A stretch of DNA of 64,000 nt, from the NCBI RefSeq assembly GCF_040939455.1, contig NC_134109.1:76629001-76693000 (forward strand), read 5' to 3'. This DNA is from Microcebus murinus. Taxonomy: Eukaryota > Chordata > Mammalia > Primates > Cheirogaleidae. A model generated the notes under the pieces. It did no database searches, was not told the origin of the DNA, and saw only the letters and a program-made list of their open reading frames with translations. The position numbers and the translations under genes are program-made. This document shows, one piece after another, positions 12,526-24,700 of the stretch (position 1 is the stretch's first letter; each line of letters opens with the position of its first letter).

Positions 12526-13009
12526 TTTTCCGTATTAATGCTAGCTGGCAGTTTACTCACATGCTGACCAAAGGGGTTTTTGCCGCATCTCAATGGCTTT
12601 CAAGGCACATCTTTACTAGGGTGATATCTAGACATTTTGTGAAGTTTAACCAGCCAGGTACCACCATTCCTGTCACCACCAAATGGCTTTGTGACAGTGG
12701 CAAGAACCTTCTTCTTTTTCTTTATAATCCTGGATTTAGTGGCTGAGTACTTCCTCTTGTACATGGCCTCTCTAGATACATAGCGGATTGGGAGTATCTT
12801 ATCTGCCGATTCCTCTGACGAGAAGAGGATTTCAGCCGCAGTGGGGCTGCCCTTCTTGGGCTTTTTATCCTAGAGGTTACCCTTTTTCATCTCGCCACTG
12901 GCATCAGTCTTCTGGGCTTCAGGCTTCTTCTCATTACTATCCTGCTTCTTAACTTTTTCACCCTCCATCTTGTAAGATGGGATAGAGCGGGCATCTTATT
13001 TTTAATGCA

Positions 13010-14440
13010 ATAAAAGTTTCCTCTTCTTGAAGAAAAGTCATCACTTGTCAAAATGAAAAGAACACAAAAGATTTGACAATTTCAGAAAAGGTCATCACAA
13101 CAAGAAAAGAGGGAAATCTGTGTGGTTTTGCTAAGATATTTTAACTATGGGCAGCAAATAGTTTTTTATTTGCTTGTGGTGGCTGCATTCACTGCTATTG
13201 AGAAAGATTCTGAGGATTCAGCTCAGCAGGAAATAAGGTTGTGATCAATAGAGGCACTGCTCTTTGGAATGGGTACTGATCACGTGGATGACACATCCTA
13301 TTTTACGTTCCTGCTCTAGACCATTCATGTTCAGGGCAAGTATAAATAAATTCTAAGCATTTGGAACAATTCATACCTGTTCATTGGCCTAAGTAATAAA
13401 ACAAGCAATAACTGGTTCTATAACATCAAGTGAAGTGTCTGTCCATGGCTCAGATAAGCTAAATATGTCAAGAGAAACAGGATTTAAAAACTCAGGATAA
13501 ACACGAAGGTAATTATTATTCTCTGCAAATGGCTACAAGTTAAATGATGTTATTGATGAAAAACATTGGGTTTATATTTTGGCTCTGCATAAGATTTGTG
13601 AGATTTGGGAATTATCTTATATTAGATGGTCTTATACACTTCTTTGTTTTGGGGGGTTGTTTTTGTTTTTTGTTTGTTTTTTTCCCAGTCAAACCAAACT
13701 AGGGATTCAAGGTCAGCTGCAGACTCTATCTTCTTTCTCTTTCATGGCCTTTATATCATCTGGTATCAATTTTCTACTTAGTACATTTTTATGAGGTAGT
13801 GATTGTGTATAATATTGGTTTTAAAATATGCTCCCAAAAAGATGTGTTGAAATATTTTCAAGGACAGAGAAGATTGGTATGTTTACATGGTAATGCAGTT
13901 TTGTTAATATACTTACCGTTAAGCCACAAATAATTTTGCTAAAACCTTTTGATTGCATCAGTTGACTAATTCTGACAGCTGAAATAATGACAATCATTGC
14001 ACATGGAAAATTAGTCAGTAAAAATCTAAAGGTATTATATTTTGTGCTAATTTGAATAGAAGAATTATCTTGGTTTTCAGAGTTATAATTTTTAAAAACG
14101 AAATTTTGAAATAAATGAAAAACTAGCAATCCAACATAACAGGGTAATCAAAAAGCAGAACAACAAAAGATGGCAAAGTGGACATGAGCACGTTGTATGT
14201 TAATGTAAAACCCAGTATTGGTAAATTCTTCTCATCTTACTTGTTTCTCCACTATCTTTGAAAGTGCTTCCCAATGACAAAGGGGGTTAAAAACACCAGA
14301 TGGGGTGTAGACTGAGCAAAGAAACTCATGTGAGAATCAAATTACATTTTCAGTTGGTTTCTTGACAATACCCTCGAGGTGTGTGGAAAATAAAATTGAG
14401 CCATTAACAAAGATGAGGAGTTTGACTTATAGACTCAGAA
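13010..14440. other. Unique sequence without recognised gene or repeat
   Basis: A/T-rich, with a G/T-rich simple tract near 13650-13690 (ttttggggggttgtttttg). I see no coding or transposon signature. Confidence 0.4.
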
Positions 14441-14444
14441 TTTG

Positions 14445-14600
14445 AGAATTGGAAGGCAGCTGAAGCCTCAGTTTATAGATGAGAAAATTGAAGTCTGGAG
14501 AGATGAGTGACTTGTCCAAGGTCACACAGCTGTCTAACCAGAAGCAGGGCCAGAATGTACCTCCTAACCTCCAGTCCATTGTCCTTTCCCCCATAGGGTT
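14445..14600 (-). repeat. MIR SINE fragment
   Basis: The diagnostic reverse-complement MIR block is present: 'tttatagatgagaaaattgaag' followed by 'gtgacttgtccaaggtcacacagct'. Confidence 0.8.
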
Positions 14601-15084
14601 AATAATTTATTCCCAAAGGAATTTTCGATGGCTTAAGTTTACTATTTACAAAGTATAGGGTCGTAGTATATTTTTTAATGAACATTCTGAACCTGTTTTA
14701 GCCTGGCCTGTGATGCTCTAATCTCTATAGTAGAAATCAGCTGGTTTTTTGGCAGAAATGGTTGTCATTTTATTCATATTTTCATATCCTAAAATCCTTA
14801 ACATTTGTTGGCAGTTTCTATACATAGCCATTTAGCCTAAGGATGGGCCACTAAGAATGAATTTGGAAACATTAAAGACATTTTCCACCCCTCTGGCCAA
14901 TTTACAAAGTAATTGGATTTCTCTTCCACTGGAAAAAAGATCCGCAGACATTATGTTTACCCTCTCCTTTTTCTGTAAGGATAAGGTAATATTTAAACCA
15001 GCAATAATTCAAGAATGTCTTACTGATCATCACCAAGAATGGATAGCCTATAATATTCTAGAACTGTATCCAGTAGAGCCTGGT

Positions 15085-15250
15085 GGCTGAAGCACAGGCT
15101 TTGACAAAAGGCTAGAATCCCTGCCTCTCCACTTACAGGTAACCAAACTCTCTAAAAGCTTCACTTTCTTCATTTGTAAAATTGAAATAATACCTATCAC
15201 ACGGGACTATTATGAGGGTTAAGATTAGTGCTTAATATATCATAAATCAT
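15085..15250 (+). repeat. MIR SINE fragment
   Basis: Blocks 'gcctctccacttacaggtaa', 'cactttcttcatttgtaaaattg' and 'gggttaagattagtgctta' follow MIR order on the plus strand. An A/T-rich tract (15240-15305) follows. Confidence 0.6.
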
Positions 15251-15439
15251 AGCTATAATAAAACTATCATATATCATATTATATTATGTATTATATAATT
15301 GTTAATCATATTACTACTACCATGGAAGGTTTCACTTAGTAAATGATAGTCAGCATTAAAAAATGTGTATTTTCTACGTGAATGTAGAAATCGCTGTAGG
15401 GTGGCTAGCTTAGCTTACTTTTCTAAAGCTCATTTAGAA

Positions 15440-16070
15440 AAAGCCATTTTCCAAAGTTAAGAGACAAGCAGAACAAGACCCTCCTTCAAGAGTGGGCATA
15501 TGTTAAGTTGATTGTTGTCACAGACAGCTGTCTAATTTAACATTCCTCTGCTCAGAGGAGGAGCTCAGAGACAGTGAGCCCATGTTTCTTTTGATAGTGA
15601 CTGTATAGCCTTTGCCATAAATACAGCTGCGGGCGCAGCACAGGACAGGAACCAGCCAGTACTTACACATCTGATTTTCGGCCCAAATCCACCCTGTGCA
15701 AGATGAGCCCCCTAAAAGTGCCCAGGTTTGTCATAATAGAAAAGCTTTCTTTAAGGGGATTGAAATGCCTTCTTCAGGCCATTGTTAATTGTTAATTGTG
15801 AAATACCTTCTCCGGGTCATTCTTTTCAGTGAAAGAAAGCATAAAATGCTATTTGAATTTGATCTTTGAAAAAACAAAAAGGCAAAGCAGAAGGAATTTG
15901 GGGACATCACCGGTCTGTTCCAGCATTCTTTCTCTGCTTGGTGATTGTGGCACTATTTGGGGTAGCTTTTTAAAAGGGATGACTTTTGCCAGCGCACCAC
16001 CCCTAGACATAAACCTCATTAGATCACAGGTAAGCTGGACAATTTCTAAACAATCGAACAAGTACTGATG
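15440..16070. promoter_or_regulatory. Candidate conserved noncoding element
   Basis: Repeat-free block of moderate GC. It contains a perfect 12-bp palindrome with an E-box core (AGACAGCTGTCT, 15522-15533), a paired ttgttaatt motif (15783-15796) and a CCATAAAT homeobox-like site near 15617. Function is inferred only from motif density and the lack of insertions. Confidence 0.25.
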
Positions 16071-16094
16071 CTCCCCTTGCAAAAGACAGGCCAG

Positions 16095-16835
16095 GGATGT
16101 GCAAATCAAAACCACAATGAGATATCACCTAACACCAGTGAGATTGGCCTGTATCAAAAAAAATCTCAAAACAACAAATGCTGGTGAGGATGTCAAGAGA
16201 CAGGAACACTCTTACACTGCTGGTGGGACTGAAGTGCAACCTTTGTGGAAAAGAATTTGGAGATACCTCAAAGAGCTAAAAATAGAAATACCATGTGATA
16301 CAGCAATAGCATTATTAGGCATCTACCCAAAAGAGCATAAGACATTCTATTATAAAGACATCTGTACCCAAATGTTTATGGCAGCACAATTCACTATTGC
16401 AAGGACGTGGAAACAACCCAAGTGCCCATCAATTCCTGAGTGGATTATTAAAATCTGGTATATGTTTACAATAGAATATTACTCAATTCTAAGAAACGAC
16501 AGTGAGCCAGCACCGCTTATATTATCCTGGATTGAGCTTAAGCCCATTATCCAAAGTGAAGTGACACAAGATCAGAAAAATGGGCTTCACATGTCCTCAC
16601 CATCAGATTGGTACTGACTGATTAACACTATGGTGCTCAAAGGGTGGTGGTGTTCACCAGGGATTAGGGGGTTGGGGGAGTAGACCCACATCTGAGGGAT
16701 GTGGTGAGAATTGTGGAGGGGAAGGGCAAACCTCTAACCCTTGCTAGGGAGAGGCAAAGATATAAAATGCAACCAAAATGTTTGTACTCCTATTTTTTCT
16801 TGAAATAAAAACATAATAATAATAATAAAAAACCC
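16095..16835 (+). repeat. L1 LINE, 5'-truncated (ORF2 C-terminus and 3' UTR)
   Basis: It encodes a degraded L1 ORF2p C-terminal region (MQIKTTMRYHLTPVR near the start, then LWKRIWRYLKEL, then KCPSIPEWIIKIWYMF), followed by a 3' UTR and an A/T-rich tail (ataataataataataaaaaa, about 16810-16832). The frame stays open for 172 codons (16099-16617), but lacks the endonuclease and reverse-transcriptase domains. Confidence 0.85.
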
Positions 16836-17218
16836 ACAGGCCAGTTTTAGATATCGGAGGCAGTCTCTGAACCAGCTTCTCCTTGGCCGAGGAAACACTT
16901 GGACCACGATGCTGGGTGTGGGAAGTGTGAGTCCTTGCATCTGGGGACTTCAGAGCTTTTTGCAACAATTAACAAAGCTTCCTAACACCAGGTTAAGCAA
17001 GTGGTCTTCTGTGGTTTACAGAGGACTTAACTAATTTGGCTTTGCTTCTTGTAGAAGTTGCTTACTTTATAACACTAAAGGAAACTTGAAAGCAACACTT
17101 GGATTGAAGAAAATGATTTCTGTCTCCATAATATATTCTATCTGAAAACTGAAAAATAATCTTTAAAAAATATAAACAGGGAAAATCACTCTGTGGTTCT
17201 CCCCTGTACACCTTAAAT

Positions 17219-17409
17219 CAGGCGTCCTCAAACTATGGCCCAAGGGCCACATGCGAGTGTTTTTGCCCATTTGTTTTTTTACTTCAAAATAAGATATGTG
17301 CAGTGTGCATAGGAATTTGTTCATAGTTTTTTTAAAACTATAGCCCGGCCCTCCAACAGTCTGAGGGACGGTGAACTGGCCCCCTGTTTAAAAAGTTTGA
17401 GGATCCCTG
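17219..17409 (+). mobile_element. hAT-type miniature transposon, copy 1
   Basis: A 191-bp element with short terminal inverted repeats (starts caggcgtcctcaaac, ends gtttgaggatccctg) and an 8-bp target duplication, ccttaaat (17211-17218) and cgttaaat (17410-17417), one mismatch. It has no coding capacity. It is nearly identical to 51301-51493, so it moved relatively recently. I believe this belongs to the young nonautonomous hAT families reported from some bats and strepsirrhines; the exact family name was not checked. Confidence 0.85.
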
Positions 17410-17910
17410 CGTTAAATAAATGTTTATGCCATTTTTCTTAGTGCAGAGTTCTTGAGAATAAAAGAAAATAAAATTTCTTTTGCAAAAAAAAAAAAAAAAA
17501 ATTAAGGCTTACACAAACTCCTGAAATGGCTTGATCTGATTATTACCTAAAATCGATCTGAGTTTATAACATGGTGAAGTCAAATTACAGAGTCACCAAA
17601 AATATACAGTTCATTCATTCTTCTAGCCCATAAGCATTTGTTGATATAGTTGATGAGATGAGGAGGGGCTTCTTGCCCGCTGTAGGAACCAGAACTCCCC
17701 ATGTGCTGGAATCGGAGGCTCGCCAGAGATGGCCGCATTGGTCCTCCCCATCAAGGATTGGGAGCCAGTATTGCCACCCAAGGAGGGCTCAGGTCAGTTC
17801 CACGGCAGCTAGTAGACCCTGAGAATTAAAACCCAGAGAGGGAGTCATCTGTTCCTGGATGCCTACAGGAGAGAGAAAGGACACGTGGCAAACAGAATTC
17901 ATTGTCTACA

Positions 17911-17943
17911 CAAACCACACACACACACACACCACACACACAC
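17911..17943. repeat. (CA)n microsatellite
   Basis: Interrupted CA-dinucleotide tract of about 30 bases. Confidence 0.9.
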
Positions 17944-20465
17944 AGTCCTACCTTCAACTTTTCTAACAATGTATTTTAATCAGGAGTTGGACAAAGTCGC
18001 TGTATCACAGCACACATGAACTGGTCCTGTGATGAATAAGCAACCCCACTGTGGCCGGTGAGATATAAGTGAACACCTATTTTGAGGTTTCCCCGAGAAA
18101 GCCTTTCTTCCCTAATAAAAGGAAAGCCCCTTTTCTGTCATCCCCTCCCTTTCGATGTAAGGATGGGAAGGTTATAGCTGCAGTAGCCACTGAGACCATG
18201 AGGAAAGGACTGAGAAACCACCAGAGCCACCAAGCCCACGGCTGCACTGCTAACCCTCAGCCTCCTTGCTATGTGAGAAGAAAAAACTCCTCTTGTTTCA
18301 ACTAGTATGCATTAGGTATTTATTCTGTTACTTGCACCTGAAAGCCTTCCTGGCTGACAAAGGAATCTGGTGAATTTCTAGAACAGGGCCCTTGGTAATG
18401 TCTTAGACTGCACAGTGGGAGAGGTCTGGTTGAAATGTCTAACAAAGCTACTGATTGTTCAAGACATTTCCAGAGGCACTGATCTCTAAGAATTCTGAAA
18501 CTCTGAGAGGGCGAGGATAGAAGCTAATTCCTCTTGGGGAGGGGATGGACCTAGTAATTAATTCCGCAGTGCCCCCGTCAAATGCATCCTATAATGGGAC
18601 AAAATATTGATCTTACTAATCTAAAATGTAGATAATAAGGGAAAGCAGTGTGGGGTATATGAGAACTCTCTGTATTATCCCCACAACTGCAAATCTAAAA
18701 CTATTAGAAAATAAAAAGTTTATTTTGAAATAAAAATAAAACATAATAGATAAAGAAAATGTTTTTTTATGTGGGAAGCTAATTTGCATAGTAATATTTT
18801 ACATGCGGACCGCTTTTGTGGCAAGATCTCTTCACTTATCTGGTCATTTCCCTGCCTATCCCTGTAGAGCTAAACCACTTCCTAAAAATGTGAAAGGGAT
18901 CAGGAATTCTGTGCCCATTCAATAGATAAGAAAAGAGCCATACTAGAGAGGTGAAGTGACCTGGAGAAGGTCACACGCTAATTAGCGACAATGCTAAGAA
19001 TAGACCTGGCCTCCCATGAAGAGAGTTTTGCCTTTTCCTCTCTCCTCTTAAAATGGCAGGACACTTTTACAAAAGCTCATGGAAACAGGAAATTTTCAAT
19101 TTGGTGGAAACTATTCAGACAATCTGGTCACAGAGTAATAAGTCAGATGCTATGAGGTGAACAATCTAACTTTTCTAATTTTACAAAGAACATAACTGGA
19201 AAATCAATCCATTGAGCAAACAACTATTGCTATCCCAATCATCCACAAACCTCCACTTCCACCAAACCTTAGCAGCTTATTGTACACTCGCAGTATGCTC
19301 CAATTCAAAGATGGCCTTTCTACAAATCTGTTCTTAAATAAAGCTGATCATATTTATTAGAATAAATGTATAAACAATGGGCAAAATTATCACATATGTC
19401 TCCACTGGTTTCTTATATATAAAATATTCCTATTCTGAAAGCTGTTAATTTAAATCTCTCCATAAATTACATGATGTGATGAAGTATGAGCTAAATATTG
19501 TCCAGTGAGGATATATCTGAATCCCTGATGGGCTGTATAGAAACCTTGTCTAGTGTCACACTGGAACACAACTACTTTGATTAACAAAACAACACAGAAG
19601 CTATTATAACTACCAGGAGGGGATGAAGAAAAATGAAGGGTAGAATATTAATAACTTCACTCAATAAAAAACTAGTAGATCATACCAGAGACCAGCAAGT
19701 GCTCTCCTTGCCTTTCAAGGAGAGACACACAGCTGTCATTCTGTCATGATAGGCAGCTGAACTAGATCTATTCTCCCACAAAGTAGGTCAATGGAAGATT
19801 GATTAGTGCCAGGGAGGAGAGCTTTGCTGTTGACACACTTCATGGTCTGTGATTAAGCCAGCACACTCAAGAGTAGGGGCATTCATCCCAGAGGATATGT
19901 AAGAAAAGTGTACTGGAACATCTATCTACTTTTTAATTAAAATAAAAAGTTTATATATTTTACTAATGTTGCCAACTTTTCTAATGTTTGCAAAGAAATA
20001 TTAACAGTATGTAAACAATTTATAAATAAATACACACAGTTTGAGTGTGTACACAATTTTTTCCCCTGACAGCAGTATGTGATCAATAACAGCAAGGATC
20101 TATAGGTACCATCTATGAGTGTCCACACTCATTTAATACAAATTACACACTGATTTTGACATGGCCGTCCAAATATATTGATCTGCTGTGCCTTAAGTAC
20201 CTCCAAGGGACATACTCAATTTTCAGATGTCTGGTCTCAATCTGGTTGTAATGTACTAGTGTAGTCTGGGCACTGCAATCACAGGACGCATACAATAGTT
20301 GAAGTATGATGTGCCATTTTGCAAATGCTCCAGTATTACATTGAAAAGATTGATATGCTATCCCACAGAATAGTAAAAATAAGAAATCAACTGATTTTGT
20401 AATTGTTAAATTCACTGTTTTTCAATTCCCCAGATCATGTTGGGTGTTATGCTACCCACTGGTTA
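17944..20465. other. Mostly unique intergenic sequence
   Basis: Apart from a MIR piece near 18900-19020, I recognise neither genes nor repeats. Open frames (for example 18069-18305 plus and 20143-20415 minus) lack any motif, splice or codon evidence. Confidence 0.4.
18900..19020 (-). repeat. MIR fragment
   Basis: 'gagaggtgaagtgacctggagaaggtcacac' matches the reverse-complement MIR core; the flanks are diverged. Confidence 0.6.
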
Positions 20466-22075
20466 GCAGTGGCATGGTGGTCCATGCTAAAATGGGAAGA
20501 CAGAAAATAAATAAGTAAACCAATGAATGAGAATGTCAATTTTAAATAGTGCTAAGTGCCATGGAGAAAAGAGACTAGAGAGATGTGACAGATGGCAATA
20601 TGATATCATGAGGGAAGGGAGAACTTTAGATTATGTGCTCAAAGAAGGTGACGTACAGCAAAGACCTAAATGAGAAGAAGGAGCCATTCATGCAAAAAAT
20701 TGGGGCTGCCCAATCTCAGAGAGGTGATGTCCTTCCTCAAAGCATCTCAACAGAGCAGAAGCTCAAGTTCATGCTTATTCTGCAGGATTCAATAGAAGCA
20801 TCATCTTCTTTGTATGTCAATTTATCGTAATTGTGTATGGGAATGTTTAAAGTAAAATGAGCTTCACTACGTGGTCATTCTCAGAAAATCCCAGGATATA
20901 TTTATATGTTACCATTTGTAACAACATTATCCCATGATTTTAAAACTTAAAACAGATTTAAGCACTTTCTCAGTCACCTGGAAACCTCATACATGTACAC
21001 AACCCACAATTCTTCGGTCAGAGGAATCTCCAAGCCTCTTCAAAGCTATGAACCAAACAGACACCACCAAGACTGCCTTTTTATTTTTATAAGACCATTT
21101 AAGTAAGAAGAAATTCTTGCATATAGAAGTTGCAAAGCCAAAATCCTGCAACTGCTTTCTCTTTCACTACCAGGAACTGAATTGAGAAATGTGATAAACT
21201 CGGTGGCTTCTTAAGAAGTCAGACTAGTGACACATCAGCCCAGCAGAATGTGCAAAACATTCCACTATGAAACACCATAATTCCTTCCCTCTCCAAAAAG
21301 GAAGGCAAGCAAGGGAGAAAGGGAGAGAGCAGCTTCCAATTGCAAGTCATGCTCCTCTCTTCTTCATTTCTGCATGAGTTCCACACCCCAAATTCAAATC
21401 AACAGAGCTCAGAGGAACTTTCAGCATCACCAAAAGGCTTGTTTGCCTGCTACTAATCTCTGCATAGGAGACCAGAGTAGAAGCCACACGGACTATAAGG
21501 ACTTTGACCCTCCAACCAGAATGAGCGCTGGACAGGCATTGAGCAGGGTCAGCACGAGGGTGAGGGATGTGAAAGCACTTGCCTTGGGTGCAAAATTAAA
21601 GAGGGCACCAAAAGACTCAGTAGCCAATGTAAATAACATGCTAATGAAACATTTTAAAAATCAAAATTCATGCAAAAACCTATAATAAACCAAATGTCAA
21701 TATTCTAAATAAAGGCAGTGTTATTCATTTCTCAAAAACAAAAAAATCTGAGGCTGAGCATTCCAGGCAGAAGGACAGCAGCAGTGAAGGCCCTAAGACA
21801 GGAACAGACTCTGTCCTGTTTGAAAATGACAAGGAGGCTGGTGGCTACATATAATGAACAAGGAGAGATGGAAGAACCTACACAGGGACAAGACTGCATG
21901 GCCTCGTATATCCTGATAAGGAGTTTAACTTTATTCTGAGATCAATTGGAAACTATCGGAAGATATTAAGCAGAAAATTGACAAGATCTGATTTACATTT
22001 TTAAAAGATCACTCTGGCTGCTATGAGGCAAATAGATTTTAGGAGAAAAGGAGGAAGCAAAGATCAGACAAGAAG

Positions 22076-22895
22076 CAGGATTATTCACAAGAGCCAAAAG
22101 GTAGAAACAAGCCAAGCGTCCATCAATGGGTGAATGAATAAACAAAATGTGGTATGTCCATGCAATGAAATATCAGTCAATCTTAAAAAGAAAGGAAATG
22201 CTGACACATGCTACAACATGGATGAACCTCAAGGACATCATGTTATGTGACATATATTAGTCACAAAAGGAGAAACATTGTATGATTCCACTTATATGAG
22301 GAACCTAGAATAGACAAACTCATATAAACAGAAAGTAGAATGTTGGTTGATGGGCTGGAAGGAAGGGGAAAATGGGCATTGTTGTTTAATGGGTATAGTG
22401 TTTAAGTTTGGAAGATGAGAAAGTTCTAGAGATGGAAGATAGTGATTGTTGCATAACAATGTGAATGCACCTAATGTCATTGTACTGAACACTTAAATAT
22501 TGATAAAATGATAAATGTTATGTTGTATACAGATGCTTCTCAACTTATGATAGGGTTACATCCCAATAAGCCCATCATAAGTTGAAAATATTGTAAGTCG
22601 AAATGCATTTACTACAGCTAACCTACTGGACATCATAGCTTAGCCTAGCCTATCTTAAAAAGGCTCACAACAATTACATTAGATTACAAATCATCTAACA
22701 CAAAGTCTTTTTTGTAATTAAGTATTGAATAGCTCATGTAATTTGTTAAATCCTGTACTGAAAGTGAAAAACAGAATGGTCGTATGGGTACTTGCAGTAC
22801 GGTTTCTACTGAATGCCTAACACGTTCACACCATCGCAAAGTGAAACTCATAAGTTGGAGACCATCTTTATATATTACCACAATAAAAAAATGAA
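22076..22895 (+). repeat. Old L1 3' end, interrupted by a Tigger element
   Basis: 5'-truncated L1: 'gccaagcgtccatcaatggg', then 'acaacatggatgaacctcaagg', and a 3' end 'aaatgttatgttgta...tattaccacaataaaaaa'. The 3' end is split at a TA by the element at 22530-22870. Confidence 0.8.
22530..22870 (+). mobile_element. Tigger-type (Tc1/mariner) nonautonomous DNA transposon
   Basis: It starts cagatgcttctcaacttatg and ends 'ataagttggagaccatcttta', with internal repeats of 'cataagttgaaaatattgtaagtcg' character, as in the human Tigger3-like family. TA duplication: 22528-22529 and 22871-22872. No transposase is encoded. Confidence 0.8.
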
Positions 22896-23877
22896 GTACT
22901 TTGAAGAACAGAAAAAGAGAGACCAGGTGAGAAATGATGGTAGCTTGAACGAGGTTAGTGGAAGTGGATAGATAAGGGATGTAGTTTGGAGGTAGAACCT
23001 AGAGGATTTGGGGTAGACTGGGGAAGGCAAAGAAGAGAAAAGGTGAGAAGATAAAAAGACTCATGAATGACTTCTAGGTTTTGACCTGATCAAGTGAGTG
23101 GTAGATGGTGGCCCCATTCACAGAGCTAAGGAAGACCTGGGGCTTGTGATGTTGATGAAGAATGGATAAAGTAGAAATCTAGAGTTCTATTTTGGATATA
23201 ATAAGTTTGAGATGCCTAATGGCACACAACCAAGTGCAGGTGTTAAGTCGACAGTCGAACATTGAGTCTGGAAGTCACAGGGAAGGCTGTGCTGGAGATA
23301 GGAATCAGGAAGTCATTAGTATATAATGCCCAAAAAAGAGAGGGTAGTGAAAGAAGTTGGCATTGCCATTATAATTGGCTTGAAAGTTCAAAATATATAA
23401 TCCAAGAAAGTAGAATAGCTTTGAACATAAAATGCTTAAACAATTTTTTTAAGAAAGTTGAGATGAGAATAAAGTTGTCTTAATAAAGCCCCTAAAGAAT
23501 CTCCTAATCTCCCCAACTTCCGTGAGTGGTTATGTACAAATTCTTATAGTCTTTAATATCTCTTCTGCTTCTTTTGTGTTTGCTTTGTAATGATAACTAG
23601 CTTTTCTTAGGTAGATGTCAGCTTTCCAATTAATATGTCCCACTATGTTACACATGGGAATAACATGGGTAACAATTTGTCACCCCTACAATTAATGCAA
23701 TGCTCTGCACATAAAAAACATGCAATACATGTGTCCATTGGTGGATTAATACCATGGGGAGATCACTAAGGTCATTCTCCAGTAAGGAGAAGAGTTTGTT
23801 GTCCTGAAGAAAACAGTAAGATAAAATGTGATATTATAATTATTGATAGTTTTTTTTTAGGACCAGCATCCTATTTC

Positions 23878-23899
23878 TTTTTTTTTTTTTTTTTTTTTT
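23878..23899. repeat. Poly(T) tract of about 22 bases
   Basis: Uninterrupted T run without an adjacent Alu body. Confidence 0.9.
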
Positions 23900-24159
23900 G
23901 CCTAACTTGTCTCAGAAAAAGAAAATGGTCTAAATTATTAAAATGAAATGACAAATTCAAAACGTTAGTGCTATTTCTTCACTGTGAACTGAATATGTTT
24001 GGCACAATAGGAGCTTAAAAGGATACTTTTATTTAATTAAAAAAAGTATCCTTGATTATCATAAAGTGATAGGCAGAAAAATCTATAGGATCAATGCACT
24101 CTGCTATTCCATGTCAACTCAAATTCAAAATAGTTCTGTAGCACTTGTCACTCACACTC

Positions 24160-24260
24160 ATTCACTCAACAAACATTCACTGATTATCTACTATAGACCA
24201 GGTGCACATCAGTAAGATTTACCATTAATTCTCAAGTAACTCACAGTCAGGTTTACAACT
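24160..24260 (-). repeat. L2 fragment
   Basis: 'cattcactcaacaaacattc' followed by 'ctatagaccaggtgc' matches the reverse complement of the L2 3' end. Confidence 0.55.
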
Positions 24261-24700
24261 GGAAGATTTCTGTCAGCCTAAAGGTCAGGATGATGACATA
24301 TGTCAAGAACCGCTGCTTTACCAATGACATCGAAACAGCTAGAGAAGGAAGTAGCCTTTCAGTAGAAGAGCGGTCAGACTAAAACTGGGAGGATGGAGAG
24401 TCAGAAGTAAAGCAGCTGACAGTGAATGACTGGGTCTGCCAAGGGCTAGAAGGCCAGGTGTTCTCAGAGTCACCCCCTCAGTGCCAGTGGTAGGTCTCTG
24501 CTCCTGGAGGTGAATGCATTGAAATTTGAATCCTACGGCTAATCTCCCAAGTTCTGTTTCCATGCATATCAAACACGTTTCTCATTACCATTTGGGTTCT
24601 CAGTTAGATTTTCCTTTGCTGGTGAGAAAACAATCCTACTTGGTTTTCTTGTGATTATATTTTGTATTTTGATTAAATAAATTGGCATTCTGGTTTACAG

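Larger units (their letters stand above)
11190..12995 (-). pseudogene. RPL6: RPL6 processed pseudogene, interrupted by LTR insertions
   Basis: Minus strand. The original start codon is at 12966-12968 (protein begins MEGEKVKKQDSNEKKPEAQ), preceded by a 5' UTR-like pyrimidine stretch. The stop is at 11240-11242, after a C-terminus resembling [15 protein letters not shown]. No introns are present. Matches to ribosomal protein L6 include [41 protein letters not shown] and, in the 3' part, RGKRVVFLKQL and HQKVVITTS. The reading frame has several stops (for example after KKGNL, and before KPLRCGKN) and frameshifts. A T-run on the plus strand at about 11191-11199 may be the old poly(A) tail. The pseudogene is cut between about 11665 and 12531 by two LTRs, splitting the protein inside the ASI/PGT region. 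RPL6 is a 60S subunit protein; this retrocopy cannot make it. Confidence 0.92.
20470..23340 (+). repeat. Ancient unassigned interspersed repeat, split by a younger L1
   Basis: Phrases such as 'gcattccaggcagaagg', 'aaggccctaagacaggaac', 'aggagtttaactttattctgag' (21740-22010) and, after the L1, 'aggtgagaaatgatggtagc', 'gaatgacttctaggttttgacc', 'taagtttgagatgcctaat' (22920-23280) form one familiar mammalian repeat that I cannot name with confidence. A related block lies at 29880-30300. The split at about 22076-22895 is an L1. Confidence 0.45.

Noticed and set aside
12147..12746. A 199-codon open frame, the longest in the window
   Set aside because: It crosses the LTR 2 CCAAT repeats and runs into antisense RPL6 sequence; the repetitive SNQQALT part is the 24-bp tandem repeat read as protein.
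16099..16617. A 172-codon open frame as a possible gene
   Set aside because: The translation is L1 ORF2 C-terminal sequence, so it is a LINE remnant.
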